Below, one piece after another: positions 44,982 through 54,824 of a DNA stretch of 64,000 nucleotides. Where the stretch lies: positions 5,479,209-5,543,208 of the forward strand of contig NC_087065.1 in NCBI RefSeq assembly GCF_963678635.1. The letters run 5' to 3'. A program made the position numbers and the translations under genes. Position 1 is the first letter of the stretch; the number at the start of each line of letters is the position of its first letter. The stretch is from Symsagittifera roscoffensis (taxonomy: Eukaryota > Xenacoelomorpha > Acoela > Convolutidae). Below the pieces are notes generated by a model. The model was not told where the DNA came from. It worked only from the letters and a program-made list of their open reading frames with translations, and ran no database searches.

Positions 44982-45935
44982 CAGAATAATTTGAATTAAA
45001 CTTAGAATACAGTTGTTCTCATTCTGGAACTAACTCGCGCAAACCGGTGTACACTAGATCTATTCAGACTAGGAGATATAAGAGTAAGATTAAGATTGGT
45101 ATTGGACTAAGAAGTTGCACGAATCTATCCGGCCGAAAATAAAATAGCGTGACGAGCAGACGGTGTACCTTATCTGAAATTTTTCTATGAGTATAGTCAA
45201 AAGGACAGAACTCATCTGGTGCGACCAAAAGTCTCGAACAGACCTTAAATAACCTAGAGTTAGACAAAAATTAGATTAGAATTAGACAAATACAACATTT
45301 CAAAAATGTTATATGATAAGATAAAAACTTAGTAGGTATTTCTCTACGACTCAATAGATTAGTTCCAATATTCCGAACAATACGAGAAATACCCGGTATT
45401 GGAAGAAGACGTCGAACAAGAAACGACATACGACTAGGAAGAAATCTACAAATCGATTTCATGATTGTACGACAAAAACAAGATCAAACTTTTGTATTTA
45501 GAATACTACCAGCAGTAAATTCAAATTTTTATTTATTGACCTAAAATTTTGAAGAATCATCTTAAATAACCTCTAATGGCGCTAAACTTAATAATTTTAC
45601 AACAACGACTGATAAGAACAACACTTGTCGTTTTACTTAAATCAGCTGTAAGTTAATAACATCTGGAAAAAATTTTTTTTAAATATAAAAATACAAAAAT
45701 TAGTTAATATAAATCATACATCGTTAGTATATATATATCAATACTGTAATTTTCCAACGATAATGAATAACTGAATTCTTAACTCAAAGATACTTCAACT
45801 GTTTCAGTTCAGATGTCAAGTGTACGCGACCACCACTTGCAGGTACTAATCAAAACCGCACCAAGGACTTTGCCAGCACCAAGGGCTCCAGAATGAACTC
45901 AATATATATAAACTGAATGAACTGAATGAACTGTA

Positions 45936-45939
<4 letters not shown>

Positions 45940-45987
<48 letters not shown>
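45940..45987. repeat. (AT)n microsatellite
   Basis: About 24 AT units inside copy B, preceded by a duplicated ACTGAATGA. Confidence 0.9.
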
Positions 45988-45990
<3 letters not shown>

Positions 45991-47747
45991 CATCTCCTCA
46001 TCCCAGTTTTATTACCTAAAACATAACAGCATGTCTCAAAACTAACAATCATCAAAACAAAAACTTAACCTTTTTAACATAACCCTTTATTGATAAACTA
46101 TCAAGGCTTATCCTTGTTTTCATTTATTTAATTTCATTCTAAATAACAGGTCATCAAGGCTTCCCTTAGATCTTTCAATTAGAATAAGTTGTATCTAAAT
46201 TTTTGATCATCCAAGCTTATCCTTGGATGAAATAGAACCATTTTGATCTCCGACTCCCAATTTATTTAGTGTCTAACGACCTCAATTGTCGATTCACTAC
46301 CCAACCCTTATCAAAGACCCAGAAAAAACAGAAACTTTTCAAAAAACTAACCATTCTTTATAAATGTTTTCTATTTGTCTTCATAGTCACAATCATCAAT
46401 CATCTACAAAACAGAAAAGCGAAATAAAAAAACAGAAAACTTTTTTTGCAGATTCATAAATTTTTATTAACCAATTTTAATAAATGAAGCAGTAAAATTC
46501 TCCCGTACAAAGCAATAAATTGATATATAAATTCTTTCTCCCATATAGTAATTTTTCTTACAATTGAAAATAAGTTGATAACTTCAACCCCCAAATCAAG
46601 CAGTTAAATTCTTAATTTCATAGTAGTAATTTAATAAAAATTGCCCATTAAATTGAAAAAGCAGTACTAACCTTTTTAAAGACGCTTCTTTATCTTTTAC
46701 ATATTCACTCACCCACAAATTCTATCAACAATCGCACAGCTCACCCACAAAGAATTGTTTAAAATAATGAATTTAAATTTTAACTTCCACTGATAACAAC
46801 TCTAACCAGTTTTAACACATTTCAAACTTTTCTTTAACCCGGTTGGAAAGGATTAATACAATAATCCAAACTAACCAACGCAAGCTTACTAAACACCACA
46901 AACCACCAACTAACAGCATGCCTAAGAAAGAAAACCCAGTGTACCCAAACTGGATTAACACCAGTTTAGAACTGGATAAATTATTCTTTTGAAGACTACT
47001 TTTAAGTCTGAACACAAAATAACAAAACACCAAAAAGTCGAAAGACAAACCCAAAACAAACAATTTGATTTTTGAGAAAAAGATAGCTAAGACAAAAAAA
47101 GGAACAAACCAGTAAAAAAAGGCACGAAAGGTTGAACTTAAACAGGACCCTCTAAAAAAGAGCATGAAATTATACCCTCACTCCTGGCCTAACTCACCAG
47201 AGAGGACGTCCTGAGCATGCTCTATAGCCGGCCTCACCCACCTTGCTACATCCACGCTTTGTGGCACCCACGATTCTATTTTGACGAGAGTTGCTCAAGT
47301 GTGAGTAGCTCTTAAAAATAACCGAACTAAACAATAATGCTTTTGCGATAAAAACTAATACAAGTTCATAGCTAAAAACAAAACTAACAAAGATTTATAT
47401 ATAAAAAAAGTACACAGGTATAATATACAGCCCAAAGACGAGCAGCAAGAAAATTGAATACCCAATCACACTCCAACTACGGAATGGCAAGACAAACCCG
47501 ACAGGCTGCCTACAGTCACTACACACAACGGATTTAAAGTACGACTTGGCATCGCAGCAAACGAAACCCATTGCAACCGACCAATGGCTATCTCGATGTT
47601 CAAGTATACGTACAGATCCAATTCGCCAGGCACTGCATCCAAAGTCAAACTACACGACACTCCCGAATATGATTGGACCATTGCTATACTCTAAAACCAA
47701 CGAGATCAACACTCATCACAACCAATGTGAAATCATAAAACGATCTC

Positions 47748-49073
47748 TGTAACATTCGCCCGGAAGATACATATCGACGGATAACAAAACTAAGTCTTAA
47801 GACGACTGGCTAACGTCTAAACAGAGCTTTGCATGCTTTTCACCGTCTCTACCAAGCCAGTACTTTTCGGTGGTCTTTCTAACATCGGGTCGACAAAAAC
47901 GTTACTGTTCTCCGGCTTCGACCAGAACGCTCAAATTAACTTAATTACATGCAAATAGTGAGCTCATGTCTGGGTCTCAGTATCCCCAGACCACGAGGTC
48001 ACTCCTAAAAACAGGGCTACTATTTATTATATTACTATTGTTTTTGTTCAGTAGATAAAAATCAACATCTCCATCGAAGATGGATCAACCCTTTCCCCCA
48101 ACTCCTAGCACCTCATCCTTGTCAAAACTAATCCAAATATCAATTAAATTCAAGTCAGGACATGACAGGATGCTAAAAGTTCACACGAGTCAATAAAAGT
48201 TTTCCGTCCGAGACCCTTCCGGATTCTTGAATCCGGTGAATCAAGCCCGTTGATCTCGATTTCTTCCCAATCCGGAAGGCTGATTTCTTACCCTTCACCG
48301 TTGTTTGCAACGTCCTTGCAACTATTGTAGCAGCACAATAGTTGCAACTCGGAACGTTTTCTGCAATCTGCTGCTGTTTTTCTTATCACGATTGTCGTTG
48401 CTATCGTCAGCGCAACTAATGTTGTTGTTTTTCTTCTCTCGTTTTTTATTAAAGTGGCCGTTTCAGCATTTCTCAGAAATGTGTCGTCATCATTCGAATT
48501 TTTGAAAATTTAAAATACTAGAATATTCCAGCCCTCACCGTCTGGCCAAACGTTCCAATAACGCTCTTAGTTCTTAAAAACCACCAATCCGGAAGGCTTA
48601 CTGCTAAAATTCCGAATTCTGCAGAGATTGCATTTTGGCCATTCTGGTCGAATGTCACATACTTCCCGGACAGTCCGGTCAATGTCCTCATTGAATCGCG
48701 CAATGTTCGTAAAATGGTTACAGTGTCATCGAACAGAATTTACAAAATGCACGAAATTACTTTTATCCACGTCACATCGACTCACTGCAGAATATAAATG
48801 GCATCATACTACATCACTTAGCCTCCAAATTCTTTCATTAATCTGCACATTAAGGATATGACTTAAGATAAAACATATTTTCTGACTTCCATTGTCAATG
48901 TCCCGATTAAAACTTTTTCTCTTAGATTTAAAAGGTGTTGGCTTGCAGGACAGTCCTGCCAACCAACAAGCTAAAATTATCCTACTATGCTCCTTCCCTT
49001 CGGAAATCTTGCTTGTTTATTGTCCTGAATATTAAAACTAAGAAAGTTTGTGGTTAAAAAGAACAATGCAACA
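47748..49073 (-). repeat. Inferred 3' LTR of the giant minus-strand retroelement
   Basis: The end nearest the ORFs is TGTTGCATT (minus strand, 49073 downwards), directly after a purine tract AGGAGGGAGG. The far end is TGTAACATT on the plus strand at 47748, giving 7 of 9 matching terminal inverted bases and the TG...CA form. The far end coincides with the break in similarity of repeat copy B. The length would be 1326 bp. A perfect 11-bp hairpin (GCAACTATTGT, 48318-48345) and repeated CAATCCGGAAGGCT words (about 48270, 48585) lie inside. The second LTR and the target duplication are outside the window, so the call is inference. Confidence 0.55.
48318..48345. repeat. Perfect hairpin in the LTR
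   Basis: GCAACTATTGT / ACAATAGTTGC with loop AGCAGC. It could be part of the 3' end or R-region RNA structure of the element transcript. Confidence 0.6.
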
Positions 49074-49475
49074 ACCTCCCTCCTCAAGAAGTTACTCAAG
49101 TTTTTCATGTCACCTTAAAGTGATCAGTCTTCCTAAGCGATTAAAAACAATCATGCAGGCTGGAATATTTAAATATACTCTTCCCTTAAGCCTTTCTAAA
49201 TAAATAATAAGTGTCTCCAAAGCCACTTCTGCTAAAATCAAAATGCAAATTTATAAATGCAACAATTTCAAAACTCAACAAAATGTTTCAGTTTTCTATT
49301 ACAACTTGGTTGCTTGGTTTCTCACTTGAGTTTTTCACACACATAAAACAATTCTGAGTTTTGACTTTTCTTCATCATTCCTTTGTTCTCTGCTTTTTTC
49401 GTCGTTTAGAAGTTCTAAAACTTCTAAATTCTTCTAATTTTCTTTCTTGTTGCCTCTTGTTTTCTCGACCATTCG
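49074..49475 (-). other. 3' untranslated part of the giant element with polypurine tract
   Basis: Lies between the stop codon of the 1782-codon ORF and the LTR. On the minus strand CTTGAGGAGGGAGGT (49074-49088) immediately precedes the LTR end and suits a plus-strand primer. The rest is noncoding and AT-richer than the ORFs. Confidence 0.5.
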
Positions 49476-52400
49476 TCAATGTTCCATTTCCTCCTCCTGT
49501 GATGCTGACTCCGCACTTTCGGTTTCCGTGTCTTGTAGCACGTCGTTGGCTATCCTGACGCTGTTGGAAGCCGTCCTCCAACACTTCTGCTCTTCTATCC
49601 TCTGTTTACAGCAAGGTAGGGGATCCACGTTGGATTCTCTGTTTCTACAGAAGCTGTTGTGGAGACACAACGTCACGTTTCTCTCCAGATCTTCTTTCAG
49701 CATCTCTGCCTTCTCATTTCCACTACGCTCACTCGTCCTGGAAATTCTTTTCACAGCGGTGGTCACTGCATTCCGATGGGTCACGAAAGCTCGCTTGAAA
49801 GCTCCTGCCCCAATGTCCAGCTGATATTCACTGTATACTCTGCCATGCTTCGACATATGCTTTTTCGCATACTCGTACAACCATGCAGTCATGTTAGCTC
49901 TGAACCATTGCATCAATCGTTTTCTCGCCCATATCTTCTTCACTTCCATCGGAATGTTTAGAACTTTGCACATTGTCTCAAAAAGATCTAAATCTTTTAG
50001 ACAATCTAATTTCCGCAATTGTTCTCTCGTCGGTGCCTCCTGTCTATTATTTTCTCTCACATGAGCTTCCAGCCATTGTATTGCCATCATAACTCCCACT
50101 ATCACTATTGTTGTGGGCTGTGATGAATCTGGTAAACCCATGGAGAGCAGCTCTCCAGAGTCCCAGATCAACATCAGATTACTACGCTTGGGATACCACC
50201 AGGTCTGCAGCAAGCAGTGGCAAGGAAACTCGTCATGCGTCAACATGATGCTCCTCCAATTACGTTTTCCCGAAGCTTCCAGCAATGGTTCCACTTCCAT
50301 CATCACTCGGTGGATTTCATCATTCTCATCTACTGCATTGTAATCTGAGACAGTTGATCCTCTCTGTTTCTGTTTTTCGAAGTCACTGAAGTTCCCGCTC
50401 ACATATCCCATGAACTTCTTTCCTAGTATTGACTCCAACTCTTCTTTGGTTCTCTCTGGAATTGCTGAGAACATCTTACATAGTAACTCGTAAGACTTTT
50501 CAGACATTCTCGCCAATCTCACACACTTCGGCACTGAGAAGGCTTGATCCACGATCGTTCTTGTACTTTTCACGTCCACAGCCACGAAATGCACAGGAAA
50601 TCTGCTCTTGCACATTGGAGCCAACGTTGAACCCACCAAATATCGTGCTCCTGATGGTCTACAGTAAGTTTCGCTGTGTCTGATGTTCATCTCCGTTTCG
50701 ATTGCTTCCCTCCATTTTCCTAGATATTTCTGCTCAGTCTGCAGAACTCCTGGGAATACTTCTACGCTGATGGCTGTGACCATCTCATGTTTCTGTTCTA
50801 GATTCAATAGTGACTCTAAAGAAACAAACATGCTGTAGAATCCTAGTGCAGTCACTAGATTCACATCGGTTCCTCCATGGCAATCTGCTATCAGTTCCGT
50901 CTCCGTTCTTGCTTTCATCACCACATTTCCAAACAATACTGTCAATTGCTTGTGTTGTTTATCCAGGGTTTTCACACAGTCTAGACCTCCACAAACATGA
51001 CCCTCCAGTCCACAGACTTCCGCCAGACAGCTACCAGGTTTGACCCTGTCTTCTGGTCCCCAGCCAGGCAACTCCACTTTATCTTCTCCGTTGTTCTTAG
51101 AGGCTGTTATCATCACATTATATATAATGTTGAGGTCACGCAGGTTACAGTCTGCATTCAGTTCCCTCTGTACGTCTTGTGTCGCCCGTAATATTGAGTC
51201 AGCGTTGGAACTAGGACACCATGATGGCCTCATCAATTCCCACACTGCCATCAAGCTCGTTCTCAGTAATTCATCTGAGAATCCCAACCCAAACTCCACT
51301 CTTTTGTCGGATTTTGGTACTGAAGGTGCAGTCACCTCTTCTTCCAAGACCAATCCCAATTTGGCCTGTGGATTGTTAACGCTCTTAATCGTTACAATTC
51401 TGGACGTCCAGAATCTTAGTAACACCGCCTGCTCATAGTCAAAGAAGCAATCGCGTATGTCTTCACTCAGGAAAGGATTGTACGCTATTCCTATAATCAC
51501 GGATACGTAGCTATATGACTTCTTCTTGATCGGTCCACAGTATTCACTGGATTTCGGCAATGCTCCCATAGATTCTTTAGTGAGTCTCAACTCCTTGTTT
51601 GAGAATCTCCTGATCTCGTCTATCTTTTTCATGGGTTCCAATTCTTCAGGTTCTTTCATGTTCACCCTCATCGGTTTACTTTGCTGCATCTCCAGCATTG
51701 CTAGTAAGAACAAGGCTTTCGTTCGCTCCTCGCCTTCCCTCAACATTTTAACACAAGTGTTTAATGCAGGTACAGAAATCTGCTCTATCAGGAATCGAAT
51801 GAAACAGAGAGCATCTCTCCGCTTCGCACACGCTACTGCTGCTCCCTCCTGGACTATCAGATCCCTCAGATTCGTCATAAGGAACACCTTTTCTTCTTTT
51901 GACCTTTTTCTTTCCTCTGAGTCATATTCTTCGCGAGTCAGTCCCATCATGCACCAGGCGAACCTGAGTTGTAATTCTGTCCTTACGTAAGGTACTGCCA
52001 CGAGAGCATGTATTCTTGGCGTAGTCCTCATTTCTTCCTCGAAATACCTCAACACTACTGCTTTCCATGGAAGGCTCACTAACTGCTCGATCATTTCCGC
52101 CTCTACGTCAGACGACGCCAAAGTTCCATACGCCTTCTGCTTGAGGGTGGTGCCTTGCAACATCATTTCCAGATAACCCTCCATGGCTTTTTCGTCTTCC
52201 AGGGCCATTACATACCCTCTAGCCGAGTTCCGGCATTCCAACATCTCCATGTATCCTCCAGTGGGTTCATCTATCGACACTGTCTCCGACACGGTTAGTC
52301 GGTTGTATTCCACTGGTGTTAGTTGTCCTGCAACACTTCCCTTTCCATGATTCATGGGAGATGGCTTGAAGTCCCTCATTTTGCTCTCTCCACATTGGCT

Positions 52401-54824
52401 GAGTATTTCCATTTCTAACGCTGCTCCAGTCAGAGTGCGGTCACTCCTTTTGGATTTATAACCGGTTGACTTTATCCCCGCCATGATAATGGGTGGCACC
52501 ATCGCTATATCGGTTAATATTCTATCTGTGCCAGATAATTGGTAATCAACTTGCCCCAAATCCATGACTTCTTCGACTCGCTTCCTTTTCGCTGAGTTAC
52601 CAGCTTTCATCGATATTTCTGAATCCACTTTCGTCTTTCCAATTCTCCTCGGCATCACTCTGCTGCCTAACTTCATTTTCATCGCATTGATTTTATCAAT
52701 CACCATTTTCGATCGCATCGTTTCTCTCCTGGTCCTTGACAGGTACACCACCTCTCCATCGTCCTGCGGTGTCATCTTGATGGGAGAATTCGCTTCACTC
52801 TCATTAGTAGCTGAGTCGATCAATAACTCACTCAGTCTTCCTTCACACTCATCAAGCTTGTCAAGTTCTTCTCTCATCAAGGGTTGATTGAGACCTGTTT
52901 TGAGAATGGACTGGGTCCCATAGCTCTGAATCACGGTCCAGACTTCTTCCATAAACGCCACTCTGTCCAGCTTACATCCCGTCCTACTCTCGTGGTCGCG
53001 GTGATGTACTTCCCATTCTTCTTCGGGCAGCGTTCCCAAGAAAGGTACTCTGGCTGAGGCCTCTATTCTTCTTCTCCTAGGTGATTCCATGAGGATTCTC
53101 TGGTCGTTATTTCTTGAATTGCCAGGAGAGCTGCTCTCCGGCAAATTCCGTTTCATTTCCATAAAGGCTGACGGAGGCTCCAGTGTCGAGATGCCTTCAT
53201 CCGCTGGCTCAGTCGTTTCCAACGTGTCTGCATTGTTCTCAAGATCACTAAAGATATTGAAATCCAGGCTGGATGTTCCTCCTGTCGATGCCCTGTCGTC
53301 TTCCCCACCAGCTTGATCTTGTTGCATGGGTTCTTCAGTCTGACGGCTTCCACCCTGTCCGTCATCTCCCTCTGACTTATCCTTGTTCGAGCTCGATGGT
53401 CCTTGTTCGTCATTGTCGGCTTCTTCCTGGAATCTCGGTATGAGCAATGTACCGGCTGATTTATCTTCCTCTTCTCCATGGACCACTTTGATTTCTTCGC
53501 AACCGAAGGGTGCTAGGAAGGTTCTCGTCTGCAATATTCCTCCCACTTTCATCTCCTTTTTCACACTGGTCAGGATTAATGAGGCTTCAGGTAATTCTGT
53601 CCTGCCTCTCATTCTCATCGGAGTTAAGCCTAGTTCCTTCCATTCTTCATCAAATCTTCCAGGCTTGGGAGTAGCGGCGTTGCTTATTCGCCTTCTCGTC
53701 GCTTGATCCGTGTATGCAAATCGCGTGTACTGTAACACGGCGGCATTTCTCCCCACGAAGTTTGGATCTATCGTCACCGAGAAATTCCCTACTCTCCTTT
53801 CATTGGTTTCGAATGCTCTCAATCTAGGAGTTTGTACTACGGAGACTGCCCCGAGCAGCATCCTTCTTATCAGAGGGAATTCAGGGATTGCTTCCGGTAG
53901 CTTCTTGTAATCGCCCCAGTCCTTCGTCTCTTCTCTAACTTTGTGATAGGCTGCTGTGAGACGAGGCACTCTGCTCATCTCACCATTCGTTTTGTCATAG
54001 GGCCTCAGATTCCAAAGCTTTGGAAACACCTCGATGTGTCCTCTTTCTACTTCTCCCATGCGGTCACAGAAGTGATCGTCAAAATTGATGACTGTCATCT
54101 CCGGCTTCGATATTTTCGCAAACAACAGATCTTCACTCATGAGCTCCCGCAGTGTGTGCTGCTCACACCAGTTCAGTGTACTACCGTCCACTGCCGATAT
54201 GAGGTTCAGGTGCAGCACCGACCTCCTATATGCTTCCACTTTAACGTCAGGGAACGCAAAGGTGACTGCTGGTCCATAGATCACTGTCACGAACTCCGTG
54301 ACTCCTCTGATCAGCGCCAAGGGATCGGTCCTCATATACAAGCTCAGATCTGTTAATAGCGGCATGCCTCCAACATGTCGTCTAACATCTTCCTCTCTAT
54401 CAATTGTTTCGTCTTCTCCGGTTCCAAAGCGATTTTGCTGCAAGAGATATTGGATCAGAGTGTGTCTCAGGTCTCTTATTTTGTTCCACGAGTCCGTGGA
54501 CTTCTTCATATCCAGGCTCCTCACTCTCTCTCTCATCTGCGCTGGACAACGTGCTAGTTTCATTAGTCCTCCCAAGTTTCCGTGAGTTATTGCGATCAAT
54601 GTCAGAAGTCCATCTAGTCGCAGGTTCTGTATTCCATCCGTAAGCAGTATCGCCGGTCCTTTCACGAAACTCTCCGCTCCGAATGTCACGAACAAGGCTA
54701 TTAATTCCACTATCGATACTTTCACTACTGCTTGGAGGAAATCCTTTATCAAATAGTGCGAGACTTTCGGGTACACTTTTGCCAAGAAGGACGCGGTCCA
54801 TCCAGCTCCCAACCCTTCTAGCAT
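49476..54824 (-). CDS. Giant 1782-residue cargo protein of the retroelement, unknown function
   Basis: One uninterrupted frame from ATG (54824) to TAA. Visible layout: an N-terminal 460 residues of mixed alpha/beta character without signal peptide; an acidic, Gly/Ser/Glu/Gln-rich disordered stretch at about 450-590 (for example SEGDDGQGGSRQTEEP); a basic RRRR at 583-586; then a long helical, Met/Glu/Leu/Lys-rich region. No catalytic motif, zinc finger, membrane span or known virion-protein signature is recognised, so it is not an envelope despite its position after pol. The start overlaps the stop of the SGNH ORF (ATGCTAG, 7 nt, -1 relative frame), pointing to coupled translation or frameshifting. 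Uninterrupted length and GC-balanced codon use differ from the AT-rich host DNA. Function unknown. Confidence 0.85.
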   Translation of the reverse strand: MLEGLGAGWTASFLAKVYPKVSHYLIKDFLQAVVKVSIVELIALFVTFGAESFVKGPAILLTDGIQNLRLDGLLTLIAITHGNLGGLMKLARCPAQMRERVRSLDMKKSTDSWNKIRDLRHTLIQYLLQQNRFGTGEDETIDREEDVRRHVGGMPLLTDLSLYMRTDPLALIRGVTEFVTVIYGPAVTFAFPDVKVEAYRRSVLHLNLISAVDGSTLNWCEQHTLRELMSEDLLFAKISKPEMTVINFDDHFCDRMGEVERGHIEVFPKLWNLRPYDKTNGEMSRVPRLTAAYHKVREETKDWGDYKKLPEAIPEFPLIRRMLLGAVSVVQTPRLRAFETNERRVGNFSVTIDPNFVGRNAAVLQYTRFAYTDQATRRRISNAATPKPGRFDEEWKELGLTPMRMRGRTELPEASLILTSVKKEMKVGGILQTRTFLAPFGCEEIKVVHGEEEDKSAGTLLIPRFQEEADNDEQGPSSSNKDKSEGDDGQGGSRQTEEPMQQDQAGGEDDRASTGGTSSLDFNIFSDLENNADTLETTEPADEGISTLEPPSAFMEMKRNLPESSSPGNSRNNDQRILMESPRRRRIEASARVPFLGTLPEEEWEVHHRDHESRTGCKLDRVAFMEEVWTVIQSYGTQSILKTGLNQPLMREELDKLDECEGRLSELLIDSATNESEANSPIKMTPQDDGEVVYLSRTRRETMRSKMVIDKINAMKMKLGSRVMPRRIGKTKVDSEISMKAGNSAKRKRVEEVMDLGQVDYQLSGTDRILTDIAMVPPIIMAGIKSTGYKSKRSDRTLTGAALEMEILSQCGESKMRDFKPSPMNHGKGSVAGQLTPVEYNRLTVSETVSIDEPTGGYMEMLECRNSARGYVMALEDEKAMEGYLEMMLQGTTLKQKAYGTLASSDVEAEMIEQLVSLPWKAVVLRYFEEEMRTTPRIHALVAVPYVRTELQLRFAWCMMGLTREEYDSEERKRSKEEKVFLMTNLRDLIVQEGAAVACAKRRDALCFIRFLIEQISVPALNTCVKMLREGEERTKALFLLAMLEMQQSKPMRVNMKEPEELEPMKKIDEIRRFSNKELRLTKESMGALPKSSEYCGPIKKKSYSYVSVIIGIAYNPFLSEDIRDCFFDYEQAVLLRFWTSRIVTIKSVNNPQAKLGLVLEEEVTAPSVPKSDKRVEFGLGFSDELLRTSLMAVWELMRPSWCPSSNADSILRATQDVQRELNADCNLRDLNIIYNVMITASKNNGEDKVELPGWGPEDRVKPGSCLAEVCGLEGHVCGGLDCVKTLDKQHKQLTVLFGNVVMKARTETELIADCHGGTDVNLVTALGFYSMFVSLESLLNLEQKHEMVTAISVEVFPGVLQTEQKYLGKWREAIETEMNIRHSETYCRPSGARYLVGSTLAPMCKSRFPVHFVAVDVKSTRTIVDQAFSVPKCVRLARMSEKSYELLCKMFSAIPERTKEELESILGKKFMGYVSGNFSDFEKQKQRGSTVSDYNAVDENDEIHRVMMEVEPLLEASGKRNWRSIMLTHDEFPCHCLLQTWWYPKRSNLMLIWDSGELLSMGLPDSSQPTTIVIVGVMMAIQWLEAHVRENNRQEAPTREQLRKLDCLKDLDLFETMCKVLNIPMEVKKIWARKRLMQWFRANMTAWLYEYAKKHMSKHGRVYSEYQLDIGAGAFKRAFVTHRNAVTTAVKRISRTSERSGNEKAEMLKEDLERNVTLCLHNSFCRNRESNVDPLPCCKQRIEEQKCWRTASNSVRIANDVLQDTETESAESASQEEEMEH

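Larger units (their letters stand above)
44860..47747 (+). mobile_element. Dispersed element copy B (left LTR-like module plus interior)
   Basis: 44865-45195 matches the LTR-like module of copy A (GATATAAGAGTAAGATTA-GAT, GAAGTTGCACGAATCTATCC, GATAGCGTGACGAGCAGACG-type word), and 46380-47740 matches the copy A interior. An Arg-rich open stretch after the left module (about 45316-45543; for example REIPGIGRRRRTRNDIRLGR) may be a coding start. Similarity to copy A stops at about 47745, exactly where the LTR of the large minus-strand element is inferred to begin, so B appears to be interrupted by that insertion. Confidence 0.6.

Noticed and set aside
49476-54824. 1782-codon ORF as an envelope gene
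   Set aside because: It has no signal peptide, no transmembrane anchor and no cysteine-rich ectodomain pattern.
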